Shown: one piece after another, positions 25,420 through 39,200 of the stretch
Numbering within the stretch: position 1 is the stretch's first letter
How the letters are laid out: every line of letters starts with the position of its first letter
NCBI GenBank assembly: GCA_021464245.1
Contig: JADCRB010000035.1
Location: 1,259,583-1,323,582, forward strand
DNA length: 64,000 nt
Source of the DNA: Carallia brachiata
Taxonomy: Eukaryota > Streptophyta > Magnoliopsida > Malpighiales > Rhizophoraceae
Direction of reading: 5' to 3'
Translations under genes and position numbers: made by a program
The notes under the pieces: generated by a model
The model's input: only the letters and a program-made list of their open reading frames with translations
What the model was told of the DNA's origin: nothing
Database searches by the model: none

Positions 25420-28400
25420 GGGAGTTAAATGCATTAGATTGCATCTAATAAGTGTGCAATTGATCATGATTTGCATTTTTTAGTTGCATAAAATCATTTG
25501 TGGCATGAATGAAGAGTCTAAATCACTTCATTTCATGCAAATAAGTGATTTTCTTTCATTTTAACGGCTTATTTAACCCAAACTACACTTAAATGAAGTA
25601 TTAATGCTTACAAAAACCATTAATTTCAATGGAAAAAGCATTTGTAACACCTTTTGGGGAGTTAAATGTATTAAATTTTATCTAATAAGTGTGCAATTGA
25701 TCATGATTTGCGTTTATTAGTTGCATAAAACAATTTGTGGCATGAATAATAAGTCTAAATCACTTCATTTCGTGCAAATGAGTGATTTTCTTTCATTTTA
25801 ACGGCTTATTTAACCCAAATTACACTTAAATGAAGCATTAATGCTTACAAAAACCATTAATTTCAATGAAAAAAAGCATTTTTAACAATTTTTAGGGAGT
25901 TAAATGCGTTAAATTCCATCTAATAAGTGTGCAATTGATCATAATTTATATTTTTTAGTTGCATAAAACCATTTGTGGCATGAATAAAGAGTCTAAATCA
26001 CTTCATTTCATGTAAATAAGTGATTTTCTTTCATTTTATTTACTTATTCAACCCAAATTACACTTAAATGAAGTGTTAATGCTTACAAAAACAATTAGTT
26101 TCAATGCAAAAAGCATTTTCAACGCCTTTTAGGGAGTTAAAAACATTAAATTCAATCTTATAAGTGTGCAATTGACCATAATTTGCGTTTATTAGTTGCA
26201 TAAAACCATTTTGGCATGAATAAAGAGTCTAAATCACTTTATTTCATGCAAATAAGTGATTCTTTCATTTTTTTTTGGCTTAGTTAACCGAAATACACTT
26301 AAATGAAGTATTATGCATACAAAAACTATTAATTTCATGCAAAAAGCATTTTCAACGCCTTTTGGGGAGTTAAAAGCATAAATTCCATCTAATAACGTGT
26401 AATTGATCATAATTGTGTTTATTAGTTGCATTAAAACCTTTTTAGCATGAATAAAGAGTCTAATTCACTTCATTTCATGCAAATAAGTGATTTTCTTTCA
26501 TTTTATTGGCTTATTTAACCCAAATACACTTAAATAAGTATTAATGCACACAAAAACTTAATTTCTATGCAAAAAGCATTTTCAACGCCTTTTGGGGAGT
26601 TAAAAGCATTAAATTTCATCTAATAAGTGTGCAATTGATCATAATTTGCGTTTATTAGTTGCATAAAACAATTTGTGGCATGAATAATAAGTCTAAATCA
26701 CTTCATTTCGTGCAAATAAGTGATTTTCTTTCATTTTAACGGCTTATTTAAATCAAATTACACTTAAATGAAGCATTAATGCTTACAAAAACCATTAATT
26801 TCAATGAAAAAAGCATTTTTAACAATTTTTAGGGAGTTAAATGCGTTAAATTCCATCTAATAAGTGTGCAATTGATCATAATTTATATTTTTTAGTTGCA
26901 TAAAACCATTTGTGGCATGAATAAAGAGTCTAAATCACTTCATTTCATGCAAATAAGTGATTTTCTTTCATTTTATTTGCTTATTTAACCCAAATTACAC
27001 TTAAATGAAGTATTAATGCTTACAAAAACTATTAGTTTCAATGCAAAAAGCATTTTAACGCCTTTTGGGAGTTAAAAACATTAAATTCCATCTATAAGTG
27101 TGCAATTGATCATAATTTGCGTTTATTAGTTGCATAAAACCATTTTTGCATGAATAAAGAGTCTAAATCACTTATTTCATGCAAATAAGTGATTTTCTTT
27201 CATTTTTTGGCTTATTTAACCAAATTACACTTAAATGAAGTATTAATGCATACAAAAACTATTAATTTCAATGCAAAAAGCATTTTCAACGCCTTTTGGG
27301 GAGTTAAAAGCATAAATTCCATCTAATAACTATGTAATTGATCTAATTTGTGTTATTAGTGCATAAAACCATTTTTGGCATGAATAAAGAGTCTAAATCA
27401 CTTCATTTCATGCAAATAAGTGTTTTCTTTCATTTTATTGGCTTATTTAACCCAAAACACTTAAATTAAGATTAATGCATACAAAAACTATTAATTTCAA
27501 TGCAAAAAGCATTTTCAAACCTTTTGGGGAGTTAAAAGCATTAAATTCCATCTAATAAGTGTGCAATTGATCATAATTTGCGTTTATTAGTTGCATAAAA
27601 AATTTTGGCATGAATAATAGTCTAAATCACTTCATTTCGTGCAAATAAGTGATTTTCTTTCATTTTAACGGCCTTATTTAACCCAATTACACTTAAATGA
27701 AGCATTAATGCTTACAAAAACATTAATTTCAATGGAAAAAGCTTTTTTCAATTTTTGGGAGTTAAATGCGTTAAATTCCATCTAATAAGTGTGCAATTGA
27801 TCATAATTTTTTTTAGTTGCATAAAACCATTTGTGGCATGAATAAAGAGTCTAAATCACTTCATTTCATGCAAATAAGTGATTTTCTTTCATTTTAATTG
27901 GCTTATTTAACCCAAATTACACTTAAATGAGTATTAATGCTTATAAACACTTAATTTCAATGGAAAAGCATTTTCACACCTTTTGGGGAGTTAAAGCATT
28001 AAATTCCATCAATAAGTGTGCAATTGATCATGATTTGCGTTTTAGTTGCTTAAAAACCTTTGTGGCATGAATAAAGAGTCTAAATCACTTCATTTCGTGC
28101 AAATAAGTGATTTCCTTTCAATTTTTTTAACGACTTATTTAACTAAAATTACACTTAATGAAGTATAATGCTTACAAAAACAATTAATTTCAATGGAAAA
28201 AGCATTTTTGACAAAATTTTGGGGAGTTAAATGCATTAGTTGCATCTAATAAGTGTGCAATTGATCATGATTTGCATTTTTTAGTTGCATAAAATCATTT
28301 GTGGCATGAATGAAGAGTCTAAATCACTTCATTTCATGCAAATAAGTGATTTTCTTTCATTTTAACGGCTTATTTAACTCAAACTACACTTAAATGAAGT

Positions 28401-30555
28401 ATTAATGCTTACAAAAACCATTAATTTCAATGGAAAAGCATTTTTACAACTTTTGGGGAGTTAAATGCATTAAATTTCATCTAATAAGTGTGCAATTGAT
28501 CATGATTTGCGTTTTTTAGTTGCATAAAACCATTTGTGGCATGAATAAAGAGTCTAAATCACTTCATTTCATGCAAATAAGTGATTTTCTTTCATTTTAA
28601 TTGCCTATTTAACCCAATTATGCTTCAATGAAGCATTAATGCTTACAAAAACCATTAATTTCAATGAAAAAGCATTTTAATTTTTGGGAGTTAAATACAT
28701 TAAATTCCATCTAATAGTGTGCAATTGATATGATTTGCGTTTGTTAGTGCATAAAACATTTGTGGCATGAATAAAGAGTCTAAATCACTTCATTTCATGC
28801 AAATAAGTGATGTTCTTTCATTTTATTGGCTTATTTAACCCAAATTACCCTTAAATTAAGTATTAATGCTTACAAAAACTATTAATTTCAATGCAAAAAG
28901 CATTTTCAAGGCCTTCTGGGGAGTTAAAAGCATTAAATTCCATCTAATAACTGTGTAATTGATCATAATTTGCGTTTTTTAGTTGCATAAAACCATTTGT
29001 GGCATGAATAAAGAGTCTAAATCACTTCATTTCATGCAAATAAGTGATTTTCTTTCATTTTATTTACTTATTTATCCCAAATTACACTTAAATGAAGTGT
29101 TATGCTTACAAAAACTATTATTTCAATGCAAAAGCATTTTCAACGCCTTTTGGGAGTTAAAAACATTAAATTCATTATAAGTGTGCAATTGACCATAATT
29201 TGCGTTTATTAGTTGCATAAAACCATTTTTGGCATGAATAAAGAGTCTAAATCACTTTATTTCATGCAAATAAGTGATTTTCTTTCATTTTTTTGGCTTA
29301 TTTAACCTAAATTACACTTAAATGAAGTATTAATGCATACAAAAACTATTAATTTCAATGCAAAAAGCATTTTCAACGCCTTTTGGGGAGTTAAAAGCAT
29401 AAAATTCCATCTAATAACTGTGTAATTGATCATAATTTGTGTTTATTAGTCGCATAAAACCATTTTTGGCATGAAAAAAGAGTCTAATTCACTTCATTTC
29501 ATGCAAATAAGTGATTTTCTTTCATTTTATTGGCTTATTTAACCCAAATAACACTTAAATTAAGTATTAATGCATACAAAAACTATTAATTTCAATGCAA
29601 AAAGCATTTTCAACGCTTTTTGGGGAGTTAAAAGCATTAAATTCCATCTAATAAGTGTGCAATTGATCATAATTTGCGTTTATTAGTTGCATAAAACAAT
29701 TTGTGGCATGAATAATAAGTCTAAATCACTTCATTTCGTACAAATAAGTGATTTTCATTCATTTTAACGGCTTATTTAACCCAAATTACACTTAAATGAA
29801 GCATTAATCCTTACAAAAACCATTAATTTCAAAGGAAAAAGCATTTTTAACAATTTTTAGGGAGTTAAATGCGTTAAATTCCATCTAATAAGTGTGCAAT
29901 TGATCATAATTTATATTTTTTAGTTGCATAAAACCATTTGAGGTATGAATAAAGAGTCTAAATCACTTCATTTCATGGAAATAAGTGATTTTCTTTCATT
30001 TTAATGGCTTATTTAACCCAAATTACACTTAAATGAAGCATTAATGCTTATAAAAGCCTTTAATTTCAATGGAAAAAGCATTTTCAACACCTTTTGGGGA
30101 GTTAAATGCATTAAATTCCATCCAATAATTGTGCAATTGATCATGATTTGCGTTTTTTAGTTGCATAAAACCATTTGTGGCATGAATAAAGAGTCTAAAT
30201 CACTTCATTTCGTGCAAATAAGTGATTTTCTTTCATTTTAACGACTTATTTAACCTAAATTACACATAAATGAAGTATTACTGCTTACAAAAACCATTAG
30301 TTTCAATGCAAAACGCATTTTCAACGCCTTTTAGGGAGTTAAAAGCATTAAATTCCATCTAATAACTGTGTAATTGATCATAATTTGCGTTTATTAGTTG
30401 CATAAAACCATTTTTGGCATGAATAAAGAGTCCAATTCACTTCATTTCATGCAAATAAGTGATTTTCTTTCATTTTATTGGCTTATTTAACCCAAATAAC
30501 ACCTAAATTAAGTATTAATGCGTACAAAAACTATTAATTTCAACGCAAAAAGCAT

Positions 30556-30556
30556 N
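30556..30556. other. Assembly join (single N), block B to block C
   Basis: The left side ends at aaaaagcat (about base 220) and the right side starts at aatggcttattta (about base 143), out of phase by about 160 bp. The subfamily changes from B to C here and the second copy of the 6.0 kb segment ends here. Confidence 0.85.
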
Positions 30557-32467
30557 AATGGCTTATTTACCCCAAAATTACACTTAATGAAGCATTAATG
30601 CTTGCAAAAACCTTTATTTCACCAAAAAGCATTTTCAACACCTTTTGGGAGTTAAATGATTAAATTTCATCTAATAAGTGTGCAATTGATCAGGATGTGC
30701 GTTTATAGTTGCATAAACCATTTGTGGCATGAATAAGAGTATAAATCACTTCATTTCAAGCAAATAAGTGATTTCTTTCATTTCAATGGCTATTTACCCA
30801 AAATTCACTTAAATGAAGCATTAATGCTTGCAAAAACCTTAATTTCAACCGAAGAAGCATTTTCAACACCGTTTGGGGAGTTAAATGTATTAAATTCATC
30901 TAATAAGTGTGCAATTGAGCATGTGCGTTTATTAGTTGCATAAAACCATTTGTGGCATGAATAAAGAGTATAAATCACTTCATTTCAAGCAAATAAGTGA
31001 TTTTCTTTCATTTCAATGGCTTATTTACCCAAATTACACTTAAATGAAGCATTAATGCTTGCAAAAACCTTTAATTTCAACCGAAAAAGCATTTTAAACA
31101 CCATTTGGGGAGTTAAATGTATTAAATTTCATCTAATAAGTGTGCAATTGATCATGATGTTCGTTTATTAGTTGCATAAAACCATTTGTGGCATGAATAA
31201 AAGTATAAATCAATTCATTTCAACAAATAATGATTTTCTTTCATTTCAATGGCTTATTTACCCAAAATTACACTTAAATGAAGCATAATGCTTGCAAAAA
31301 CCTTTAATTTCACCAAAAAGCATTTTCAAACACCTTTTGGGGAGTTAAATGTATTAAATTTCATCTAATAAGTGTGCAATTGATTGATGTGCGTTTATTA
31401 GTTTGCATAAAACCATTTGTGGCATGAATAAAGAGTATAAATCACTTCTTTCAAGCAAATAAGTGATTTTCTTTCATTTCAATGGCTTATTTACCCAAAA
31501 TTACACTTAAATGAAGCATTAATGCTTGCAAAAACCTTTAATTTCAACCGAAAAGAGCATTTTCAACACCGTTTGGGAGTTAAATGTATTAAATTTCATC
31601 TAATAAGTGTGCAATTGATCATGATGTGCGTTTATTAGTTGCATAAAAACCATTTGTGGCATGAATAAAGAGTCTAAATCATTCATTTCAGCAAATAACG
31701 TGATTTTCTTCATTTAATGGCTTATTTAACCCAAAATTACACTTAAATGAAGCATTAATGCTTGCAAAAACCTTTAATTTCAACAAAAAGCATTTTCAAC
31801 ACCGTTTTGGGAGTTAAATGTATTAAATTTCATCTAATAAGTGTGCAATTGATCATGATGTGCGTTTATTAGTTGCATAAAACCATTTGTGGCATGAATA
31901 AGAAATAAATCACTTCATTTCGCAAATAAGTGATTTTCTTTCATTTAATGGCTTATTACCCAAATTACACTTAAATGAAGCATTAATGCTTGCAAAAACC
32001 TTTAATTTCAAACAAAAGCATTTTCAACACCTTTTGAGTTGGTTTATTAAATTTCATCTAATAAGTGTGCAATTGATCATGATGTGCGTTATTAGTTGCA
32101 TAAAACCATTTTTGGCATGAATAAAGAGTATAAATCACTTCATTTAGCAAATAAGTGATTTTCTTTCATTTTAATGCTTATTTAACCCAAAATTACACTT
32201 AAATGAAGCATTAATGCTTCCAAAAACCTTAATTTCAACCAAAAAGCATTTTCAACACCTTTTGGGAGTTAAATGTATTAAATTCATCTAATAAGTGTGC
32301 AATTGATCATGATTGCGTTTATTAGTTGCATATAAAACCTTTTGGCATGAATAAAGATTAAATCACTTCATTTAGCAAATAAGTGATTTTCTTCATTTTA
32401 ATGCTTATTTACCCAAATTACACTTAAATGAAGCATTAATGCTTGCAAAAACTTTAATTTCAAACAA
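30557..32467 (+). repeat. Satellite block C, first part, indel-rich
   Basis: About eight monomers of C type (aatttcaaccgaaaaagc, gatgtgcg, gagtataaatc) lie between the N at 30556 and the N at 32468. Nearly every monomer has several one- or two-base deletions, for instance caccaaaaagc for caaccgaaaaagc. The dense deletions suggest raw long-read sequence bridging a gap. Confidence 0.85.
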
Positions 32468-32468
32468 N
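32468..32468. other. Assembly join (single N), in phase
   Basis: The left side ends at aatttcaaacaa and the right side resumes at accgaaaaagcatt, a few bases apart on the monomer. Indel-rich sequence on the left changes to clean sequence on the right. Confidence 0.85.
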
Positions 32469-32581
32469 ACCGAAAAAGCATTTTCAACACCGTTTGGAGA
32501 GTTAAATGTATTAAATTTCATCTAATAAGTGTACAATTGATCATGATCTGCGTTTATTAGTTGCATAAAACCATTTGTGGG

Positions 32582-32671
32582 ATGAATAAAGAGTCTAAAT
32601 CAATTCATTTCACGCAAATAAGTGGCATGAATAAAGAGTCTAAATCAATTAATTTTCCGCAAATAAGTGAT
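32582..32671 (+). repeat. 45 bp internal tandem duplication, example in block C
   Basis: The segment atgaataaagagtctaaat to about aagtggc occurs at 32582-32626 and again at 32627-32671, with aattaattttccgc replacing aattcatttcacgc in the second copy. The duplication sits on the 9 bp dyad, so such monomers contain the dyad region twice. The same structure recurs near 34508, 35724, 39780, 41708, 42275 and 44442. Confidence 0.9.
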
Positions 32672-33785
32672 TTTCTTTCATTTTAATGGCTTATTTAACC
32701 CAAATTGCACTTACATGTAGCATTAATGCTTGCAAAAACATTCAATTTCAACCGAAAAAGCATTTTCAACACCTTTTGGGGAGTTAAATGGATTAAATTT
32801 CATCTAATAAGTGTGCAATTGATCATGATGTGCGTTTATTAGTTGCATAAAACCATTTGTGGCATGAATAAAGAGTCTAAATCAATTCATTTCACGCAAA
32901 TACGTGATTTTCTTTCATTTTAATGGCTTATTTAACCCAAATTACACTTAAATGAAGCATTAATACTTGCAAAAACCTTTAATTTCAATGCAAAAAGTAT
33001 TTTCAACACCTTTTGGTGAGTTAAATGCATAAAATTCCATCTAATAAGTGTGCAATTGATCATGATTTGCGTTTATTAGTTGCATAAAACCTTTTGTGGC
33101 ATGAATAAAAAAACTAAATCACTTCATTTTATGCAAATGAGTGATTTTCTTTCATTTTAATAGCTGATTTAACCCAAATTACACTTAAGAAGCATTAATG
33201 CTTACAAAAACCATAATTTCAATACAAAAAATCATTTTCAACACCTTTGTGAGTTAAATTCATTAATTTCATCTAATAAGTGTACAATTGATCATGATGT
33301 GCGTTTATTAGTTGTATAAAACCATTTGTGGCATGAGTAAAGAGTATAAATCACTTCATTTCAAGCAAATAAGTGATTTTCTTTCATTTTAATGGCTTAT
33401 TTACAAAAAACTACACTCAAATGAAGCATTAATGCTTGCAAAACATTTAATTTCAACCGAAAAAGCATTTTCAACACACCTTTTGGGGAGTTAAATGTAT
33501 TAAATTTCATCTAATAAGTGTGCAATTAATCATGATGTGCGTTTTTAGTTTGCATAAAACCATTTGTGGCATGAATAAAGAGTCTAAATCAATTCATTTC
33601 ATGCAAATACGTGATTTTCTTTCATTTTAATGGCTTATTTAACCCAAATTACACATAAATGAAGCATTAATGCTTGCAAAAACCTTAATTTCAATGCAAA
33701 AAATTTACAACACCTTTTGGTGAGTTAAATGCATAAAATTCCATCTAATAAGTGTGCAATTGATCATGATTTGCGTTTATTAGTT

Positions 33786-34995
33786 CGATAAAACCATTTG
33801 TGGCATGAGTAAAGAGTATAAATCACTTCATTTCAAAAAAATAAGTGATTTTCTTTCATTTTAATGGCTTATTTACACAAAATTAACACTTAAATGAAGC
33901 ATTAATGCTTGCAAAACCTTTAGTTTCAACCGAAAAAGCATTTTCAACACGTTTGGGAGTTAAATGTATTAAATTTCATCTAATAAGTGTGCAATTGATC
34001 ATGATGTGCGTTTATTAGTTGCATAAAACCATTTGTGCATGAATAAAGAGTATAAATCACTTCATTTCAAGCAAATAATGATTTTTTTTCATTTCAATGG
34101 CTTATTTACCCCAAATTACACTTAAATGAAGCATTAATGCTTGCAAAACCTTTAATTTCAACAAAAAATTTTCAACACCTTTTGGGGAGTTAAATGTATA
34201 AATTTCATCTAATAAGTGTGCAATTGATCATGATGTTGCGTTTATTAGTTGCATAAAACTATTTGTGGCATGAATAAAGAGTATAAATCACTTCATTTCA
34301 AGCAAATAAGTGATTTTCTTTCATTTCAATGGCTTATTTACCCAAAATTACACTTAAATGAAGCATTAATGCTTGCAAAAACCTTTAATTTCAACCGAAA
34401 AAGCATTTTCAACACCGTTTGGAGAGTTAAATGTATTAAATTTCATCTAATAAGTGTACAATTGATCATGATCTGCGTTTATTAGTTGCATAAAACCATT
34501 TGTGGCATGAATAAAGAGTCTAAATCAATTCATTTCACGCAAATGTGGCATGAATAAAGAGTCTAAATCAATAATTTTTCGCAAATAAGTGATTTTCTTT
34601 CATTTTAATGGCTTATTTAACCCAAATTACACTTAAATGAAGCATTAATGCTTGCAAAAACATTCAATTTCAACCGAAAAAGCATTTTCAACACCTTTTG
34701 GGGAGTTAAATGTATTAAATTTCATCTAATAAGTGTGCAATTGATCATGATGTGCGTTTATTAGTTGCATAAAACCATTTGTGGCATGAATAAAGAGTCT
34801 AAATCAATTCATTTCACGCAAATACGTGATTTTCTTTCATTTAATGGCTTATTTAACCCAAATTACACTTAAATGAAGCATTAATTCAAAAACCTTTAAT
34901 TTCAATGCAAAAAGTACAACACCTTTTGGTGAGTTAAATGCATAAATTTCATCTAATAAGTGCGTGCAATTGATCATGATTTGCGTTTTATTAGT
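33786..34995 (+). repeat. Higher-order repeat of block C, 5 monomers, copy 1
   Basis: A five-monomer unit of about 1.21 kb, one monomer of which carries the 45 bp duplication, is followed directly by a second copy at 34996 to about 36200. Shared variants are tttacacaaaatta with tttagtttcaaccg (33875 and 35085), aactatttgtggc (about 34257 and 35472), ttcaacaccgtttggagag with tgtacaattg (34408 and 35623) and cattcaatttcaaccg (about 34660 and 35880). Confidence 0.8.
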
Positions 34996-36200
34996 TCATA
35001 AAACCATTTGTGGCATGAGTAAAGAGTATAAATCACTTCATTTCAAGCAAATAAGTGATTTTCTTTCATTTTAATGGCTTATTTACACAAAATTACACTT
35101 AAATGAAGCATTAATGCTTGCAAAAACCTTTAGTTTCAACCGAAAAACATTTTCAACACCTTTGGGGAGTTAAATGTATTAAATTTCATCTAATAAGTGT
35201 GCAATTGATCATGATGTGCGTTTATTAGTTGCATAAAACCATTTGTGGCATGAATAAAGAGTATAAATCACTTCATTTCAAGCAAATAATGATTTTCTTT
35301 CATTTCAATGGCTTATTTACCCAAAATTACACTTAAATGAACATTAATGCTTGCAAAAACCTTTAATTTCAACCAAAAAAGCATTTTCAACACCTTTTGG
35401 GGAGTTAAATGTATGAAATTTCATCTAATAAGTGTGCAATTGATCGTGATGTGCGTTTATTAGTTGCATAAAACTATTTGTGGCATGAATAAAGAGTATA
35501 AATCACTTCATTTCAAGCAAATAAGTGATTTTCTTTCATTTCAATGGCTTATTTACCCAAAATTACACTTAAATGAAGCATTAATGCTTGCAAAAACCTT
35601 TAATTTCAACCGAAAAAAGCATTTTCAACACCGTTTGGAGAGTTAAATGCATTAAATTTCATCTAATAAGTGTACAATTGATCATGATCTGCGTTTATTA
35701 GTTGCATAAAACCATTTGTGGCATGAATAAAGAGTCTAAATCAATTCATTTCACGCAAATAAGTGGCATGAATAAAGAGTCTAAATCAATTAATTTTACG
35801 CAAATAAGTGATTTTCTTTCATTTTAATGGCTTATTTAACCCAAATTGCACATAAATGTAGCATTAATGCTTGCAAAAACATTCAATTTCAACCGAAAAA
35901 GCATTTTCAACACCTTTTGGGGAGTTAAATGGATTAAATTTCATCTAATAAGTGTGCAATTGATCATGATGTGCGTTTATTAGTTGCATAAAACCATTTG
36001 TGGCGAATAAAGAGTCTAAATCAATTCATTTCACGCAAATACGTGATTTTCTCTCATTTAATGGTTATTTAACCCAAATTACACTTAAATGAAGCATTAA
36101 TACTTGCAAAAACCTTTAATTTCAATGCAAAATGTATTTTCAACACCTTTTGGTGAGTTAAATGCATAAAATTCCATCTAATAAGTGTGCAATTGATCAT
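34996..36200 (+). repeat. Higher-order repeat of block C, 5 monomers, copy 2
   Basis: This is the second copy of the 1.21 kb unit. From about 35607 it also matches 32469-33640 at an offset of about 3140 bp, including the rare atgtagcattaatgc and ggattaaatttc variants. The start of copy 2's second half therefore corresponds to the first base after the N at 32468. Confidence 0.78.
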
Positions 36201-39200
36201 GATTTGCGTTTATTAGTTGCATAAAACCTTTTGTGGCATGATAAAAAAACTAATTCACTTCATTTTTATGCAAATGAGTGATTTTCTTTCATTTAATAGC
36301 TGATTTAACCCAAATTACACTTAAATGAAGCATTAATGCTTACAAAAACCATAAATTTCAATACAAAAATCATTTTCAACACCTTTTGTAGAGTTAAATT
36401 CATTACATTTCATCTAATAAGGTGCAATTGATCATGATGTGCGTTTATTAGTTGTATAAACCATTTGTGGCATGAGTAAAGAGTATAAATCACTTCATTT
36501 CAAGCAAATAAGTGATTTTCTTTCATTTTAATGGCTTATTTACAAAAAACTACACTCAAATGAAGCATTAATGCTTGCAAAACATTTAATTTCAACCGAA
36601 AAAAGCATTTTCAACACCTTTTGGGGAGTTAAATGTATTAAATTCATCTAATAAGTGTGCAATTGATCATGATGTGCGTTTATTAGTTGCATAAAAACCA
36701 TTTGTGGCATGAATAAAGAGTCTAAATCAATTCATTTCACCAAATACGTGATTTTTCTTTCATTTTAATGGCTTATTTAACCCAAATTACAATTTAATGA
36801 AGAATTAATTGTTGTAAAAACCTTTAATTTCAATGCAAAAAGTATTTTCAACACCTTTTTGAGTTAAATGCATAAAATTCCAGCTAATAAGTGTGCAATT
36901 GATCATGATTTGCGTTTATTAGTTGCATAAAAACTTTTGTGGCATGAATAAAGAATCTAAATCACTTATTTTATGCAAATAAGTGATTTTCTTTCATTTT
37001 AATAGCTTATTTACCCAAATTACACAATGAAGCATTAATGCTATACAAAAACCTAAATTTCAATACAAAAATTTTCAACACCTTTGTAGAGTTAAATTCA
37101 TACATTTCATCTAATAAGTGTACAATTGATCATGATGTGCATTTATTAGTTGCATAAAACCATTTGTGGCATGAGTAAAGAGTATAAATCACTTCATTTC
37201 AAGCAAATAAGTGATTTCTTTCTTCTTTCATTTTATGGCTTATTTACCCAAACTATACACTTAAATGAAGCATTAATGCTTGCAAAAACATTTAATTTCA
37301 ACCGAAAAAGCATTTTCAAACACCTTTTGGGGAGTTAAATGTATTAAATTTCATTTAATAAAGTATGCAATTGATCATGATGTGCGTTTATTAGTTGCAT
37401 AAAACCATTTGTGGCATGAATAAAGAGTCTAAACAATTCATTTCAGGCAAATACGTGATTTTCTTTCATTTTAATGGCTTATTTAACCCAAATTACACTT
37501 AAATGAAGCATTAATACTTGCAAAACCTTTAATTTCAATGCAAAAAGTATTTTCAACACCTTTTGGTGAGTTAAATACATAAAATTCCATCTAATAAGTG
37601 TGCAATGATCATGATTGCGTTTATTAGTTGCATAAAACCTTTTGTGGCATGAATAAAAAAACTAAATCACTTCATTTTATGCAAATGACTGATTTTCTTT
37701 CATTTTAATAGCTGATTTACCCAAATTACACTGAAATGAAGCATTAATGCTTACAAAAACCATAAATTTCAATACAAAATCATTTTCAACACCTTTTGTA
37801 GAGTTAAATTCATTACATTTCATCTAATAAGTGCACAATTGATCATGATGTGCGTTTATTAGTTGTATAAAACCATTTGTGGCATGAGTAAAGAGTATAA
37901 ATCACTTCATTCAAGCAAATAAGTGATTTTCTTTCATTTTAATGGCTTATTTACAAAAAACTACACTTAAATGAAGCATTAATGCTTGCAAAACATTCAA
38001 TTTCAAACCGAAAAAGCATTTCAACACCTTTTGGGGAGTTAAATGGATTAAATTTCATCTAATAAGTGTGCAATTGATCATGATGTGCGTTGATTAGTTG
38101 CATAAAACCATTTGTGGCTGAATAAAGAGTCTAAATCAATCATTTCACGCAAATACGTGATTTTCTCATTTTAATGGTTTATTTAACCCAAATTACACTT
38201 AATGAAGCATTAATACTTGCAAAAACCTTTAATTTCAATGCAAAAGTATTTTCAAACACCCTTTTGGTGAGTTAAATGCATAAAATTCCATCTAATAAGT
38301 GTGCAATTGATCATGATTTGCGTTTATTAGTTGCATAAAAACTTTTGTGGCATGAATAAAAAAACTAAATCACTTCATTTTATGCAAATGAGTGATTTTC
38401 TTTCATTTTAATAGCTGATTTACCCAAATTACACTTAAATGAAGCATTAATGCTTACAAAAACCTTAAATTTCAATACAAAAATCATTTTCAACACCTTT
38501 TGAAGAGTTAAGTTCATTACATTTCATCTAATAAGTGGCAATTGATCATGATGTGCGGTTTTTGCTTAAAAAACCATTTGTGGCATGAGTAAAGAGTATA
38601 AATCACTTAATTTCAAGCAAATAAGTGATTTCTTTCTTTCATTAATGACTTATTTACCAAAAGTTACACTTAAATGAAGCATTAATGCTTCCAAAAACAT
38701 TAAATTTCAACCGAAAAAGCATTTTCATTTTCAACACCTTTTGGGGAGTTAAATGTATTAAATTTCATCTAATAAGTGTGCAATTGATCATGATGTACGT
38801 TTATTAGTTGCATAAAACCATTTGTGGCATGAATAAAGAGTCTAAATCAATTCATTTCACGCAAATACGTGATTTTCTTTATTTTAATGGCTTATTTAAC
38901 CCAAATTACAATTTAATGAAGAATTAATTGTTGTAAAAACCTTTAATTTCAATGCAAAAAGTATTTTCACACACCTTTTGTGAGTTAAATGCATAAAATT
39001 TCAGCTAATAAGTGTGCAATTGATCATGATTTGCGTTTATTAGTTGCATAAAACTTTTTTGTGGCATGAAAAAAAATAAAGAATCAAATCACTTAATTTT
39101 ATGCAAATAAGTGATTTTCTTTCATTTTAATAGCTTATTTAACCCAAATTACACTTAAATGAGCATTAATGCATACAAAAACCATAATTTCAATACAAAA

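Larger units (their letters stand above)
24560..30555 (+). repeat. 6.0 kb duplicated segment, copy 2
   Basis: This is a near copy of 11436-17458. It begins on the base after the N at 24559 and ends on the base before the N at 30556, so the whole segment is delimited by assembly joins. Its left quarter (24660-26100) is clean where copy 1 is indel-rich, and its middle (26200-28200) is indel-rich where copy 1 is mostly clean. It ends in mid-monomer at aaaaagcat. Confidence 0.88.
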
